A stretch of DNA of 64,000 nucleotides from the NCBI GenBank assembly GCA_030263715.1, contig SZPM01000001.1:124001-188000 (forward strand), read 5' to 3'. The DNA is from ATM1 sp003577165 (GTDB lineage Bacteria; Armatimonadota; Fimbriimonadia; Fimbriimonadales; ATM1). Below the pieces are notes generated by a model, which did not search any database, had not been told where the DNA came from, and worked only from the letters and a program-made list of their open reading frames with translations. The translations under genes and the position numbers were made by a program. Shown in pieces: positions 51,153-60,108 of the stretch (positions are counted from its first letter, which is position 1; the number at the start of each line of letters is the position of its first letter).

Positions 51153-52544
51153 TGAGCGTCGCCACGTCGTTCCTTCGACGCTGTCCTCGAGGACAATTCC
51201 GACTTCTTTCAGGTCGTCGCGAACTCGATCGGCGAAGGCGTAGAGCCTCTCGCGCCGCATTTCATTGCGCCATCCGACAATTAGACGCATCAACTCCGTC
51301 GTGAGTTGTCCGAAGTCGCCCTCTTGGTCCGCTTCGAACCCGAGAATCCCCATCATCCACTCGGCCGTCCGGACGAGTTCCGACGCTCGGCCGGCCCGGT
51401 CCTCGGCGCCATCGGCCAGGAGGTCGTTCAGTTCTCCGATGACCCCGTGGAGGGCGGCGATCGCGCCTGGCGTGTTGAAATCCTCGCTCATCGCTTGCGA
51501 AAAGTTCGCGACGTGCGCGTCGGACTTGGGGCCCGCTGGATCCGGGTCTCCGAAAACCTGTCGCGCCCGGTCTAGCGAGGCATGGACCCGGGCCAGGGCT
51601 TGCTTCGCCTCGGCCACGCGCTCGTCGGAGTACTCGATCGGACTCCGGTAGCCTGTGCTCAACAGGAAGAGCCGAACTGCGCCCGAGCCGAAGGTCTCCA
51701 CCGCCTGCCTTGCGGCCAACACGTTGCCTTCGGACTTGCTCATCTTCCTTTCGGCAAGCCGCACCGCGCCCCAGTGCATCCATATCCGCGCAAACTCCGG
51801 GCGACCGAGGTACGCCTCGGACTGGGCGATTTCATTCTCGTGATGCGGGAATACGAGGTCCACCCCCCCGGCATGGATGTCGAAATTCGGGCCGAGTTCT
51901 TTCAGCGAGAGCGCAGAGCACTCGATGTGCCATCCGGGACGGCCGGGCCCCCAAGGACTGTCCCAACTCGGCTCGCCCTGTTTGGCCGCCTTCCATAGGG
52001 CGAAGTCCATCGGGTGTTCCTTTCGTTCGTCCACATCGATGCGCGCACCCGCCTGCATGTCGTTCAGCCGCCGGTGGCTGAGTTTTCCGTACTCGGGCAT
52101 GGACTCCACTCGGAAGTAGACGTCTCCCTCGGCGACGTACGCGTGCCCCCCCTCCACTAATTTCTGGACCATCTCGATAATGGCGTCCATGTTCTCGGTG
52201 ACATAGACCCACTTCGCCGGCCGAACACCGAGCAACTTCAAGTCCTCGAGGTACAGCTGCACGTACTTCTTCGCGACCTCGGCGGGCTCGATTCCCTCCT
52301 CCGAACTCCTCCGGATGATCTTGTCGTCGATGTCCGTGAAGTTCTGAACGAAGGCGACCTCGTAGCCCAGTTCCTCGAGCCACCGGCGCACGACGTCGAA
52401 GAAGACCGCGCCCCTCATGTGGCCGACGTGGGCAGCGCCCTGTGGCGTGAGGCCGCACGTGTAGATTGATACGCGATCTGGGTCGCGGGGCTGCAGGGTC
52501 ACGGTTTGGCGCGTGAGGGTGTCGTAGAGGCGGACTGCGGGCAC
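51150..52544 (-). CDS. cysS: Cysteinyl-tRNA synthetase
   Basis: 464-residue class I synthetase. The HIGH motif appears as HVGH (39-42), KMSKS is intact (RKMSKSEGN), and zinc ligands are seen at C30 (YTCGLTP), in WHIECSALS and in PHHENE. The C-terminal helical domain is complete. The GTG at 52544 begins MPAVRLYDTLTR, as expected for the family; the open frame to 52577 adds 11 unlikely residues and would include the TAAAAT promoter element. Confidence 0.96.
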   Translation of the reverse strand: MPAVRLYDTLTRQTVTLQPRDPDRVSIYTCGLTPQGAAHVGHMRGAVFFDVVRRWLEELGYEVAFVQNFTDIDDKIIRRSSEEGIEPAEVAKKYVQLYLEDLKLLGVRPAKWVYVTENMDAIIEMVQKLVEGGHAYVAEGDVYFRVESMPEYGKLSHRRLNDMQAGARIDVDERKEHPMDFALWKAAKQGEPSWDSPWGPGRPGWHIECSALSLKELGPNFDIHAGGVDLVFPHHENEIAQSEAYLGRPEFARIWMHWGAVRLAERKMSKSEGNVLAARQAVETFGSGAVRLFLLSTGYRSPIEYSDERVAEAKQALARVHASLDRARQVFGDPDPAGPKSDAHVANFSQAMSEDFNTPGAIAALHGVIGELNDLLADGAEDRAGRASELVRTAEWMMGILGFEADQEGDFGQLTTELMRLIVGWRNEMRRERLYAFADRVRDDLKEVGIVLEDSVEGTTWRRS

Positions 52545-52552
52545 TTCGTTCG

Positions 52553-52558
52553 ATTTTA
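52553..52558 (-). promoter_or_regulatory. -10 hexamer TAAAAT, near-leaderless start of cysS
   Basis: TAAAAT, then CGAACGAA, then GTG on the minus strand. It decides the start codon. Confidence 0.5.
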
Positions 52559-52620
52559 CCGGTAGACGGGCGTCCAAGACTTTGTACGCAAGGCTGCGTC
52601 GGAAGCGCCCGGCAGGTGGG

Positions 52621-52626
52621 TATTCT
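52621..52626 (+). promoter_or_regulatory. -10 hexamer TATTCT of the tRNA-Arg gene
   Basis: TATTCT nine bases before the mature tRNA 5' end, giving a two- or three-base 5' leader for RNase P. Confidence 0.4.
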
Positions 52627-52635
52627 CGCCGCTGC

Positions 52636-52711
52636 GCCCTCGTAGCTCAGAGGATAGAGCGCCGCCGTCCTAAGGCGGGCGTCGGGGGTTCGAATCCCTC
52701 CGAGGGCGCCA
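52636..52711 (+). tRNA. tRNA-Arg (anticodon CCT)
   Basis: 76-base cloverleaf. Acceptor GCCCTCG pairs with CGAGGGC. D-arm is GCTC/GAGC with AGAGGATA loop. Anticodon stem CCGCC/GGCGG encloses loop GTCCTAA, so the anticodon is CCT (reads AGG). T-arm is GGGGG-TTCGAAT-CCCTC. Discriminator G and CCA are encoded. Confidence 0.96.
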
Positions 52712-52889
52712 ATTCCGCACGCCATGCACGGCGCATGCCGGCGACCGCTTCCAGGGCCGCCCGAACTTTCGGCGTTCGACAGCGCACTCCGAAGCGCTCG
52801 CCAAAGGCGAAGTCGCTCCCGCAGAGCCCAATGGACTGCGAGTGCAATTCGAAGCCTGCGTGTCGGTATCCTCTGAACGGAACTCACCC

Positions 52890-54707
52890 ATGACAACTGC
52901 AGCCGCGCCCCATGCCACCGCACAGTGGGACCTTTCCGCTCTCTTCTCCGGGATCGACGACCCCAAGATTCGCGCGACAGTTCAGCGCGTACAGGAGTCC
53001 GCGAACCGCTTCGCGGACAAATACCGAGGCAAGGTAGGGAACCTCTCACCGGCTGAACTGCTCGAAGCGATCCGGGAAGTCGAGTCCATCACCAACGAAC
53101 TCTACAAGCCCGTTACGTTCGGCCACCTCATGTTCGCGGCGAACACCAGCGATCCAAATGTGGCAGCGCTCATGCAGGAGATGCAGGAGAGGGGAAGCGA
53201 CGTGCAAGTCACGTTGATGTTCTTCGAACTCGAGTTGCAGGCGCTTTCGGAGGATCGTGCCGAAGAGCTCATCGCCTCTCAAGAACTGCAGCCGTACGCT
53301 CATTGGCTGGGTCGCGTGCGCGCCCTTTCGCCCTACCGGCTCTCAGAACCGGAAGAGATCGTCCTCGAAAAGACCGCCAACGTCGGCACGAGGGCGTGGA
53401 ATCGCCTCCACGACGAACTTACGTCGAACCATGTCTTTAGGTTGAAACGACCTGAGGGCGAATCTGAGGAAGAGATGTCTCTCAGCGAGGTGCTCGACCT
53501 CCTGCGCTCACCGGATCGCGCGCTCCGCCAAGCGGCAGCCGACGCGCTGACGAACGGGCTCAAGGATCTGGAGCGGCCGCTGGTGCTGACTTACAACACC
53601 TTACTTCTCGACAAGAAGATCGAAGACGAAATGCGGGGATTCGAGTTCCCGCAGCAGTCCCGACACATCGCCAACGAACTCGACCGCGAGACGGTGGACA
53701 TGGTCATGGACTTGTGCAGGAAGCACTATGGGCTGGTGGAGCGATTCTACGGTGTGAAGAAGAGCATCCTCGGCCTCTCGGAACTCACGCACGTTGACCG
53801 GTATGCTCCCCTCTTCGAAACGGAGGAGCGAGTAGGGTTCGACGAGGCGAAGGAGATCGTTCTCTCGTCGTTCAGGAGATTCTCCGACCCGGTCGCCGAT
53901 GCAGCGGAGCGGTTCTTCGTCAATTCTTGGATTGACGCCGAGCCACGGCAAGGCAAAACCGGAGGCGCGTTCTGCTCGGGCGTGACGCCCGACCTTCATC
54001 CGGTTGTCCTCATGAACTACATGAACAAGATGGACGACGTGATGACGCTTGCGCACGAGTTGGGCCACGGCGTGCATGACGTTTTCGCCTCCAAGCAGTC
54101 CCTGTTCAACTACCATCCGACGCTTCCAATGGCTGAACTGGCGAGCACCTTCGGAGAAATGCTGGTCTTCGACAGCATCGTCTCCCGTGCGACGCTGAAG
54201 GACAAAGTCGCCCTCTACGCGGAGAAGGTTGAGGGGATCTTCGCCACGATCTTCCGCCAGTCTGCGATGTATCGCTTCGAATCGGAGTGTCACGCTTGGC
54301 GTCGGGAGAAGGGCGAGTTGTCGTCGGACGACTTCGGTGCCTTGTGGCAAAAGAACCTGCAGGAAATGTTCGGCGCCTCCCTCACACTCGGCGATCAGCA
54401 CCGAATCTGGTGGAGTTACATCCCGCACTTCGTGTCGGTCCCCTTCTACGTGTACGCGTACAGCATCGGTGAGCTGCTGGTTCTGTCGCTCTACGAGATG
54501 GCAAGGGCGTCGGGCAGCGAATTCGCGGAGAAGTACATCGAGGTGTTGTCATCCGGCGGCTCGATCTCTCCGCAGGAGATGATGAACATCGTAGGAGTGG
54601 ACATGTCGGATCCCGATTTCTGGGAAGGCGGGTTCTCCGTTCTCGCTCGAATGGTTTCCGAGTTCGAGAGCCTGTGGGAACAGTTCTCAGCCTCCGGCTC
54701 GAACTGA
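52890..54707 (+). CDS. pepF: Oligoendopeptidase F (M3 family)
   Basis: 605-residue cytoplasmic zinc peptidase that cuts short peptides. The metal site HELGH lies at 389-393 (TLAHELGHGVHD), with the second glutamate further on in ELASTFGEML. GAFCSGVTPDLHPVVLMNY upstream is typical of PepF. The open frame begins at 52842; the ATG at 52890 is preferred by family length. TATCCT lies 17 bases before it, so a ten-base leader without Shine-Dalgarno is possible. The 178 bases between the tRNA and this gene show no other feature. Confidence 0.93.
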   Translation: MTTAAAPHATAQWDLSALFSGIDDPKIRATVQRVQESANRFADKYRGKVGNLSPAELLEAIREVESITNELYKPVTFGHLMFAANTSDPNVAALMQEMQERGSDVQVTLMFFELELQALSEDRAEELIASQELQPYAHWLGRVRALSPYRLSEPEEIVLEKTANVGTRAWNRLHDELTSNHVFRLKRPEGESEEEMSLSEVLDLLRSPDRALRQAAADALTNGLKDLERPLVLTYNTLLLDKKIEDEMRGFEFPQQSRHIANELDRETVDMVMDLCRKHYGLVERFYGVKKSILGLSELTHVDRYAPLFETEERVGFDEAKEIVLSSFRRFSDPVADAAERFFVNSWIDAEPRQGKTGGAFCSGVTPDLHPVVLMNYMNKMDDVMTLAHELGHGVHDVFASKQSLFNYHPTLPMAELASTFGEMLVFDSIVSRATLKDKVALYAEKVEGIFATIFRQSAMYRFESECHAWRREKGELSSDDFGALWQKNLQEMFGASLTLGDQHRIWWSYIPHFVSVPFYVYAYSIGELLVLSLYEMARASGSEFAEKYIEVLSSGGSISPQEMMNIVGVDMSDPDFWEGGFSVLARMVSEFESLWEQFSASGSN

Positions 54708-54734
54708 TCGGACTCTGGACTGCGACTTTCCCGG

Positions 54735-54740
54735 TATAGT
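54735..54740 (+). promoter_or_regulatory. Possible -10 element TATAGT upstream of the TTHB210-like gene
   Basis: TATAGT about 90 bases before the ATG. No clear -35 box. It would give a leader of roughly 85 bases ending in AGGAGG. Confidence 0.3.
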
Positions 54741-54830
54741 TCGCCGGTCGACTCGTTCCCGATGGGCCTTGACGCACGAGGGCGGAACGGTCGCACCCAC
54801 CAATTGTCATAGGAGGTAACCACAAAGCTC

Positions 54831-55622
54831 ATGCAGCGGACAATGTTGATCGCCGCAGCGTTCGCCGTCCTATCTACTGCTTCATCGGCGGATGCATGCG
54901 AGAATTGCAAACTTAAGGATTCCGGGTACTACATCGGCGAAACGACGCTCCTCGGAAACGGGACCGTAAGGTCGTGGGCACGACTGGCGAAGGATGGAAC
55001 TCCAATCAGCCTCGGAGTCACCTTCTCGCAAAACTCTCTATCCGGTCTTCCCGCCGATCTTCCCGCCGACACAAAGATGCGGAGTTACGAGTATCGGCTC
55101 GAACTTCCGAAGGAAGCAGTCGGAAAGACGGTGTTCGACCACATCGGAGTCGATTGGAATCCGAAGGGCCACATTCCGCCGAAGATCTACGACGTGCCCC
55201 ACTTCGATTTCCACTTCTACATGATTTCTCAAGACGATCGGAGCAAGATCGTGCTCGATAGGTCCGATCTCTCGAAATTTCAGAAGAAGCCGGACGCGAA
55301 GTTCATGCCGGAAGGCTACATCTACGCTCCCGAGTCGGAAGAGCCGACGATGGGCGCCCACTGGGTTGACCTCGCGACTCCGGAGCTGAACGGCCAGCCC
55401 TTCACCTACACTCTGATCTGGGGCTCTTACAACGGCACCGTCACCTTCATCGAGCCGATGGTCACAGTCGCGCATCTCATGAAGAAGGAAAAGGTCTCGA
55501 TTCCCATCAAGATGCCCGCGGCCTTTCAGAAGCGCGGCTACTATCCAACGAAGTACACGATTGAGTACGACCCGAATCGACAGGAGTACACGGTCGCCTA
55601 CGAAGGCTTCGTCAAGGAGTAG
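54831..55622 (+). CDS. Exported protein resembling the TTHB210-like (DUF5602) family
   Basis: 263 residues. A signal peptide (MLIAAAFAVLSTASSADA) is followed by CENC and a beta-rich body. PHFDFHFYMIS is a His/Asp-rich motif that could bind metal, and PEGYIYAPESEEPTMGAHW follows it. From memory this resembles the Thermus TTHB210-like family, of unknown function. AGGAGG lies 14 bases before the ATG, rather far; the second methionine, four codons on, is 26 bases away, so the first ATG is preferred. Confidence 0.72.
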   Translation: MQRTMLIAAAFAVLSTASSADACENCKLKDSGYYIGETTLLGNGTVRSWARLAKDGTPISLGVTFSQNSLSGLPADLPADTKMRSYEYRLELPKEAVGKTVFDHIGVDWNPKGHIPPKIYDVPHFDFHFYMISQDDRSKIVLDRSDLSKFQKKPDAKFMPEGYIYAPESEEPTMGAHWVDLATPELNGQPFTYTLIWGSYNGTVTFIEPMVTVAHLMKKEKVSIPIKMPAAFQKRGYYPTKYTIEYDPNRQEYTVAYEGFVKE

Positions 55623-55649
55623 CGGCCTTCTTTCCCTTCGAACAGTCGT

Positions 55650-55679
55650 AGCCCGGATTCCTACTAGGGAATCCGGGCT
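55650..55679. terminator. Hairpin terminator between convergent genes
   Basis: AGCCCGGATTCC and GGAATCCGGGCT form a perfect 12-bp stem around TACTAG. On the plus strand it is followed by GCAACTTTATT, a weak U-rich tail; on the minus strand there is no U-tract. It probably serves both convergent genes. Confidence 0.65.
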
Positions 55680-55710
55680 GCAACTTTATTGAGCGCGGCT
55701 GCTTTCGATT

Positions 55711-56451
55711 CTAAAGCCCGCCAAACCAGTCGTACCCTCTCTCTGCCCAGTAATCCTTCGGACGGTTCGAAGTTAGTCTGATCTCTCCAAGCCACTTGAG
55801 ACTCTTGTAGCCGTATTTGTTGGTGAGATACACGCGAAGAGGCGCGCCGTGCAGAGCAGGCAGAGGCGCACCGTTCAGTTCGTAACACACCAGCGTTTGC
55901 GGGTGGATCGCGCTTCGCCAGTCGAGTCCGACGAAGTACTTCCCGTCGAGCGACACCGTTTGCACGTACTTCGATTCCTGGCTTCCGACTGCAGATGCGA
56001 GCAGGTCAGATAGCTTCACTCCCCCCCACCGGACGACTTGGCTCCACCCCTCGACGCACTTCATTTCCGTCGTGAGAACTGTTCTGGGCAGCGCCATTAC
56101 GTCAGTAAGACTCAGCGCCGCGACCGTGCGTCCTCCGATGCTGACTCGAAGTGCGTACTCGCTGGCGGGAGGCACCGAACCTCTGCCGATACGGCCGTTG
56201 ACCCTGGGCGGCTGAGTAAGGGGCAGGGAAGAAGCATCCGGCGCGAGAGCGTCCGCTCCCACCACGGATGTCCCGAACGTCTCGTTGAACTCCAACATTC
56301 GACGGAGCGGCCAGGGCAGTTGGCCCTCCTTGCTCCTCGTCATGAGCCAGCCGAGACCGGCACCTGCGGTGAGGATCCCTCCCGCAGCGCCGAGAAGCGA
56401 CCGACGCGTCATCCGCTGGAGTTCTAAATCCTCGCGCTCCTCTTCGATCAT
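55711..56451 (-). CDS. Exported molybdopterin-dependent oxidoreductase (sulfite oxidase/MsrP fold)
   Basis: 246 residues. A twin-arginine signal (R16-R17, TRRSLLGAAGGILTAGAG) sends the folded protein outside or leaves it anchored. The oxidoreductase molybdopterin domain has the Mo-ligating C132 in EMKCVEGWSQVV, then RWGGVKLSDLL, YFVGLDWRSAIHPQTLVCYE and PLRVYLTNKYGYKSLKWLGEI. It overlaps the cytochrome b gene (ATGA), its likely electron partner. The substrate is unknown; sulfite or sulfoxide chemistry is possible. Confidence 0.9.
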   Translation of the reverse strand: MIEEEREDLELQRMTRRSLLGAAGGILTAGAGLGWLMTRSKEGQLPWPLRRMLEFNETFGTSVVGADALAPDASSLPLTQPPRVNGRIGRGSVPPASEYALRVSIGGRTVAALSLTDVMALPRTVLTTEMKCVEGWSQVVRWGGVKLSDLLASAVGSQESKYVQTVSLDGKYFVGLDWRSAIHPQTLVCYELNGAPLPALHGAPLRVYLTNKYGYKSLKWLGEIRLTSNRPKDYWAERGYDWFGGL

Positions 56452-57149
56452 GATGCCTCTCCTGACTCCATCGCAGGCTCGCGCGGCGCGCGCTCCCAAC
56501 CTGAAATCATCCCGAAAAAGTTCCCCCACCCGGCCCGCATCACTTGAACGACATGAACGATCAGGAACAGAGCAAACCCCAGCCAACAGGCGAAGTGAAT
56601 TGCGCGAGCCATCTGGTAGCCTCCGAGCAGCGAAGTGAGCCACGCGAGCTGAACGGGTTTCCAGAGTGCGAAACCGGATGCAGCCGAGAACAGGCCCAAC
56701 ACCAAGACACCCGTGTACGCGAACCTCTGGGCGCCGTTGTACTTGCCCTCCGGCCTTACGTGTTTCCGAAGGCGAATATCATTCCAAATCGCTCGCATCG
56801 CATCTCTGATACTTTTGCGATTCGGCACAAGGCTGCGCCACTCACGCGTCCATAGCAGGCCGACGGTGTACGCGAGTCCCGTCAGCAGGAAAGGCCACAT
56901 AAACGCGAAGTGCCAGGCGATGCCTTCCGCGAGTCGATGATCCATGCGAAGCGGGCCGAGGTCAGTGAAGAAGTCATAGAAAGAATCAGGAAACAGCCGA
57001 ACCAGAGTCCAGTCCCCAATTCCGATCCGGTAAGGTCGGTGAGCCCAGTAGATGAGCATTCCGCTCCACATCATCGTGATGAGGCATGCGAAGTTGGCCC
57101 AGTGACAGAACCTTATGATCCAGGGATGCTTTCGTACGATCCGAGCCAT
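56448..57149 (-). CDS. Membrane cytochrome b561-type subunit
   Basis: 233 residues with about four to five membrane helices and heme-candidate histidines in IIRFCHWANF, LAEGIAWHFAF, ARAIHFACW and FLIVHVVQVM. It resembles b-type cytochromes of hydrogenase, formate dehydrogenase and related enzymes, linking the quinone pool to the exported molybdoenzyme encoded by the next gene. A GTG directly precedes the ATG. TAGAAT lies 11 bases before the GTG, with no Shine-Dalgarno, so the leader is only a few bases. Confidence 0.87.
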   Translation of the reverse strand: MARIVRKHPWIIRFCHWANFACLITMMWSGMLIYWAHRPYRIGIGDWTLVRLFPDSFYDFFTDLGPLRMDHRLAEGIAWHFAFMWPFLLTGLAYTVGLLWTREWRSLVPNRKSIRDAMRAIWNDIRLRKHVRPEGKYNGAQRFAYTGVLVLGLFSAASGFALWKPVQLAWLTSLLGGYQMARAIHFACWLGFALFLIVHVVQVMRAGWGNFFGMISGWERAPREPAMESGEAS

Positions 57150-57166
57150 CACGACCGGCGAGAATT

Positions 57167-57523
57167 CTATCCCCTAACGCTTGCGAAGCACGGGACGTAG
57201 GCCACCCAATCGAAGTCGAGAGGCGCCAATTCAGAAGTGTGATGGTTCTTCGCGTACGGCAGTTCGCCGAGCCAAAACTCCACCCTGAATTCCTTGAAAT
57301 TCACGTGACCCCGGTCCACGCTGATGTGCACAGCCCCGGTCAATGCCATGTTCGGCGTTGAATTAACGGGGAGGATTACAGCGTTTTCGTACTCTCCGTC
57401 TATCATATAACCTGCGTTCTCCTGGAAGTTGAACGCATCCTTCCAGGGCACTACGGCCGTCGTTTCGTTGTCTCCGGGCTCAATACCTGTTGCCCGGCCG
57501 TATAACACGATTGTCCGTGACAT
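57167..57523 (-). CDS. Uncharacterised protein
   Basis: 118 residues, no signal or membrane helix. Beta-rich: SRTIVLYGRATGIEPGD, MALTGAVHISVDRGHVNF, FRVEFWLGELPY. I do not know the family. GGGGGTG six bases before the ATG can act as Shine-Dalgarno, and CATACT (57546-57551) may be the -10. It lies 17 bases upstream of the cytochrome b gene on the same strand and could belong with it. Confidence 0.65.
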   Translation of the reverse strand: MSRTIVLYGRATGIEPGDNETTAVVPWKDAFNFQENAGYMIDGEYENAVILPVNSTPNMALTGAVHISVDRGHVNFKEFRVEFWLGELPYAKNHHTSELAPLDFDWVAYVPCFASVRG

Positions 57524-57586
57524 CGAGTCACCCCCAATGGTCGCAAGTATGACAGCGCGCAAGAAGAGGAAGCACCCACAAGGCCC

Positions 57587-59056
57587 ATGAGCCGACTGAA
57601 GCGCACAGCCACCCTGGGGTGCCTCTGGCAGGGCCTCGGCCTACTCGGGAGCAGGGGCGCCGTCCTCCTCGCCAGCATCGTCTTCGCTCGCTACGTTACG
57701 AAGGAGGATTTCGGCGTGCTCAACGCCGCACTCGCCATCACCGTCTTCGTCGAGATGCTGCGGGTCGGAGGCGTTCTCCAAGCCCTCATCGCTCATCAGG
57801 GCGACGAGGATCGTGTCGTACCGACCGTCTACACACTCGCCCTCTCGTCTGGGTTGCTCTGGACGGGCATTCTCATCCTCTCGGCCCCCGTCGCGGGAAC
57901 TGTCCTCGACAGTCCGAGGCTTGTCGCGGTGCTGCAGGTGATGGCGCTCGGCCAAATGCTCGACAGCTTTCGCCTCGTGCCCTACGCACGGCTCATGCGC
58001 GCTTACAAGTTCGCCCAGCAATCCATATCGGACGCTTCCGGAGCGCTGATCGGGGTTGCGGCAGGCATCGTGTCGCTCTCCTACTTCGGCCCAGAAGATC
58101 GAGTGTGGTCTCTCGTGACCATGCACCTCTCTCGCGTCGCCGCAAGCGTCCTCATCACAAACATCCTGTGTCCAACGATTCCAAAACTCGCGTACGAGCG
58201 CAACGTCGCGCGCGAAATCACGAAGCGGGGATATGGGATATTGATGAGCAACATCCCGAGTTCTCTCCTCGAGTCTTTCAGTCGAGCGGCGGTCAACTGG
58301 CGTGTCGGAGACGCTGCGGCCGGAGTGTTCGGCCTGGCGAATGGAGCGATTACTCCCGCCGCTCTCGTGGGGCACGCGGCAAACAACACTCTGTTTCCAA
58401 TCCTTGCGAACCACGCGAACGATCCCGAAAGATTGCGATCCATGTTCGTTCGTTCCGTCAAGTCGATCGGAATGGCGACTGCGGGGTTGGTTGCGCTCAT
58501 GATCGTCGTGATGCCGGACGCCCTGCCGATCGTGTTCAGCGAGAAATGGAGAGATGCGGTGCTGCCAGCGCAAATTCTCGCTCTCGGAGCGTTTCTGCGC
58601 ATCTTCACCTTCATTTCTACTAACGCAATGCTGGCAGTAGGGAAGCCAGTTCCGGCCGCAACGGTGTGGCTCTCCGCTCTTGCGGGTTCCGTCATCGCCT
58701 TCGCGATCGCGCCGATGACTCACGGAGACCCAATTCCGCCGTGTGTCGTGATCGCCGCAGTGGCAGCCGCGGCGAGCGTGATCGGAATGGTCTCGGCTTC
58801 TCGGGCGTTTCAGGTCCCAGCAGGGCAACTCGGTCTCGTAACGGGCCAGGCGGCTCTGCCTGCCGTACTCGGCGGAGGGGTGGGACTTGCCCTGCTCCAG
58901 TCCGGGTTCCTCGAATCTCAGCCGTGGATCAGGCTTCTGACGATCACGATCCTGTTCGCCCTGGTGTTTCTCCCCGTCTGCGGCAAAATCATGGGAGGAG
59001 GCTGGCTCTCCCTGTTCAGCCTGAGCGGGGCGCGCGCCCTGATCAGGATGAATTGA
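57587..59056 (+). CDS. Polysaccharide flippase-like membrane protein (MOP superfamily)
   Basis: 489 residues with about 12-14 hydrophobic segments. The N-terminus (GSRGAVLLASIVFARYVTKEDFGVLNAALAI) is typical of Wzx/lipopolysaccharide exporters that flip lipid-linked sugars. No glycosyltransferase or other polysaccharide genes surround it. The ATG follows AAGG by four bases; a better AGAGGAAG is 15 bases away. The zinc-ribbon protein follows in the same direction. Confidence 0.85.
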   Translation: MSRLKRTATLGCLWQGLGLLGSRGAVLLASIVFARYVTKEDFGVLNAALAITVFVEMLRVGGVLQALIAHQGDEDRVVPTVYTLALSSGLLWTGILILSAPVAGTVLDSPRLVAVLQVMALGQMLDSFRLVPYARLMRAYKFAQQSISDASGALIGVAAGIVSLSYFGPEDRVWSLVTMHLSRVAASVLITNILCPTIPKLAYERNVAREITKRGYGILMSNIPSSLLESFSRAAVNWRVGDAAAGVFGLANGAITPAALVGHAANNTLFPILANHANDPERLRSMFVRSVKSIGMATAGLVALMIVVMPDALPIVFSEKWRDAVLPAQILALGAFLRIFTFISTNAMLAVGKPVPAATVWLSALAGSVIAFAIAPMTHGDPIPPCVVIAAVAAAASVIGMVSASRAFQVPAGQLGLVTGQAALPAVLGGGVGLALLQSGFLESQPWIRLLTITILFALVFLPVCGKIMGGGWLSLFSLSGARALIRMN

Positions 59057-59105
59057 GAACGATGAGGGCGCCTCGGACGTCGGGAGAATAAGGGAGAAGG
59101 TGAAC

Positions 59106-60053
59106 ATGAACCACGCGTGTCCGCGGTGCGGTACCGTCCTCTCGGCGTCGGCCGCGTTCTGCCTTCAGTGCGGCCATCCTGCCAATGGCTCGGTTTCCGG
59201 TTCGCGGCTGCCGAAGTGGCTGCCCTTCGTGACGGGAGTTCTCATCCTCGCAGGAGTCACATGGTCGCTCTCGAAGGCCGGGTTGATCCGCGTTGGGGGC
59301 GCCGCGGCAAAGAACCCGCAACTTGCTGCAAGCGGCGAAACGAACGAGTCGCTCAGTTTCGGCGGCGAGCGGAACGGATCGGTGCTCACGGTCCCCGGAG
59401 AGGGGGCGAATTCTGCGCTCGCCATCGGCGGCAGCCAACCCTCACCAAGCCTTACAGTGGAGGGCCAGCAGAGCCCGCCATCCGTTTACCTCGAAGCCGG
59501 CATGCCGGCGGATGTGTACAACTGGCTCAAGCACCTCCGCGAGACGGAGCGCAGGCGTGTCACGGCCAACAACATGCAACTGCCCCAATTCGGCGGGCCG
59601 AACGTCGGTACGGCCGAAGAGGTAGAGGCTGAGCAGAACTCGCGCGTCGGCGAGGCATCGAACACTGTTGCATCGGCTTCGGACTACTTCCGCGACTTGA
59701 TTCAGTTCTTCCGAAGCGTCCCCCCACCCGAGGAATGTCGCCCGATCGCGACGGAATACAACGCCGCGCTGGATGAGATTCTGCGGATGACGTCCGAGAT
59801 CGAGCAGGGCCTCGCGACGATGGACGTCGACCGCCTGTTGCGCCTCCAGGGCCAGAGCGTGAACCGAATCGACGCGCGGATTCGCGCAGCCGACGATCTC
59901 GTGGATGGCGTCTGCCGCAAGTACGGTGTCCCGAACGAGTTTCGACTCTCGCCCGAAAGCGGAGCGAGTGTCGCGGCTGCGAGCGACCTGCTAAAGGGAG
60001 CGCAGAAGGCCATTGAAGACATGATGCGCGAGTTGTCGGACGACGGCGGATAG
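59106..60053 (+). CDS. Zinc-ribbon membrane protein of unknown function
   Basis: 315 residues. An N-terminal zinc ribbon (C5, C8, C19, C22) is followed by one membrane helix (about 35-55), a low-complexity Gly/Ser/Ala linker to about 140, and a helical C-terminal domain (VYNWLKHLRETERRRV; DRLLRLQGQSVNRIDARIRAADD). The ribbon is cytoplasmic if the helix is a normal anchor. GGAGAAGG lies five bases before the ATG; a GTG six bases upstream is less likely. Function unknown. Confidence 0.72.
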   Translation: MNHACPRCGTVLSASAAFCLQCGHPANGSVSGSRLPKWLPFVTGVLILAGVTWSLSKAGLIRVGGAAAKNPQLAASGETNESLSFGGERNGSVLTVPGEGANSALAIGGSQPSPSLTVEGQQSPPSVYLEAGMPADVYNWLKHLRETERRRVTANNMQLPQFGGPNVGTAEEVEAEQNSRVGEASNTVASASDYFRDLIQFFRSVPPPEECRPIATEYNAALDEILRMTSEIEQGLATMDVDRLLRLQGQSVNRIDARIRAADDLVDGVCRKYGVPNEFRLSPESGASVAAASDLLKGAQKAIEDMMRELSDDGG

Positions 60054-60108
60054 TTCTCTCCTTCGACTTGCATCCCTGCATGTGCGTTTCGGGTACCTTC
60101 GGCACTTC

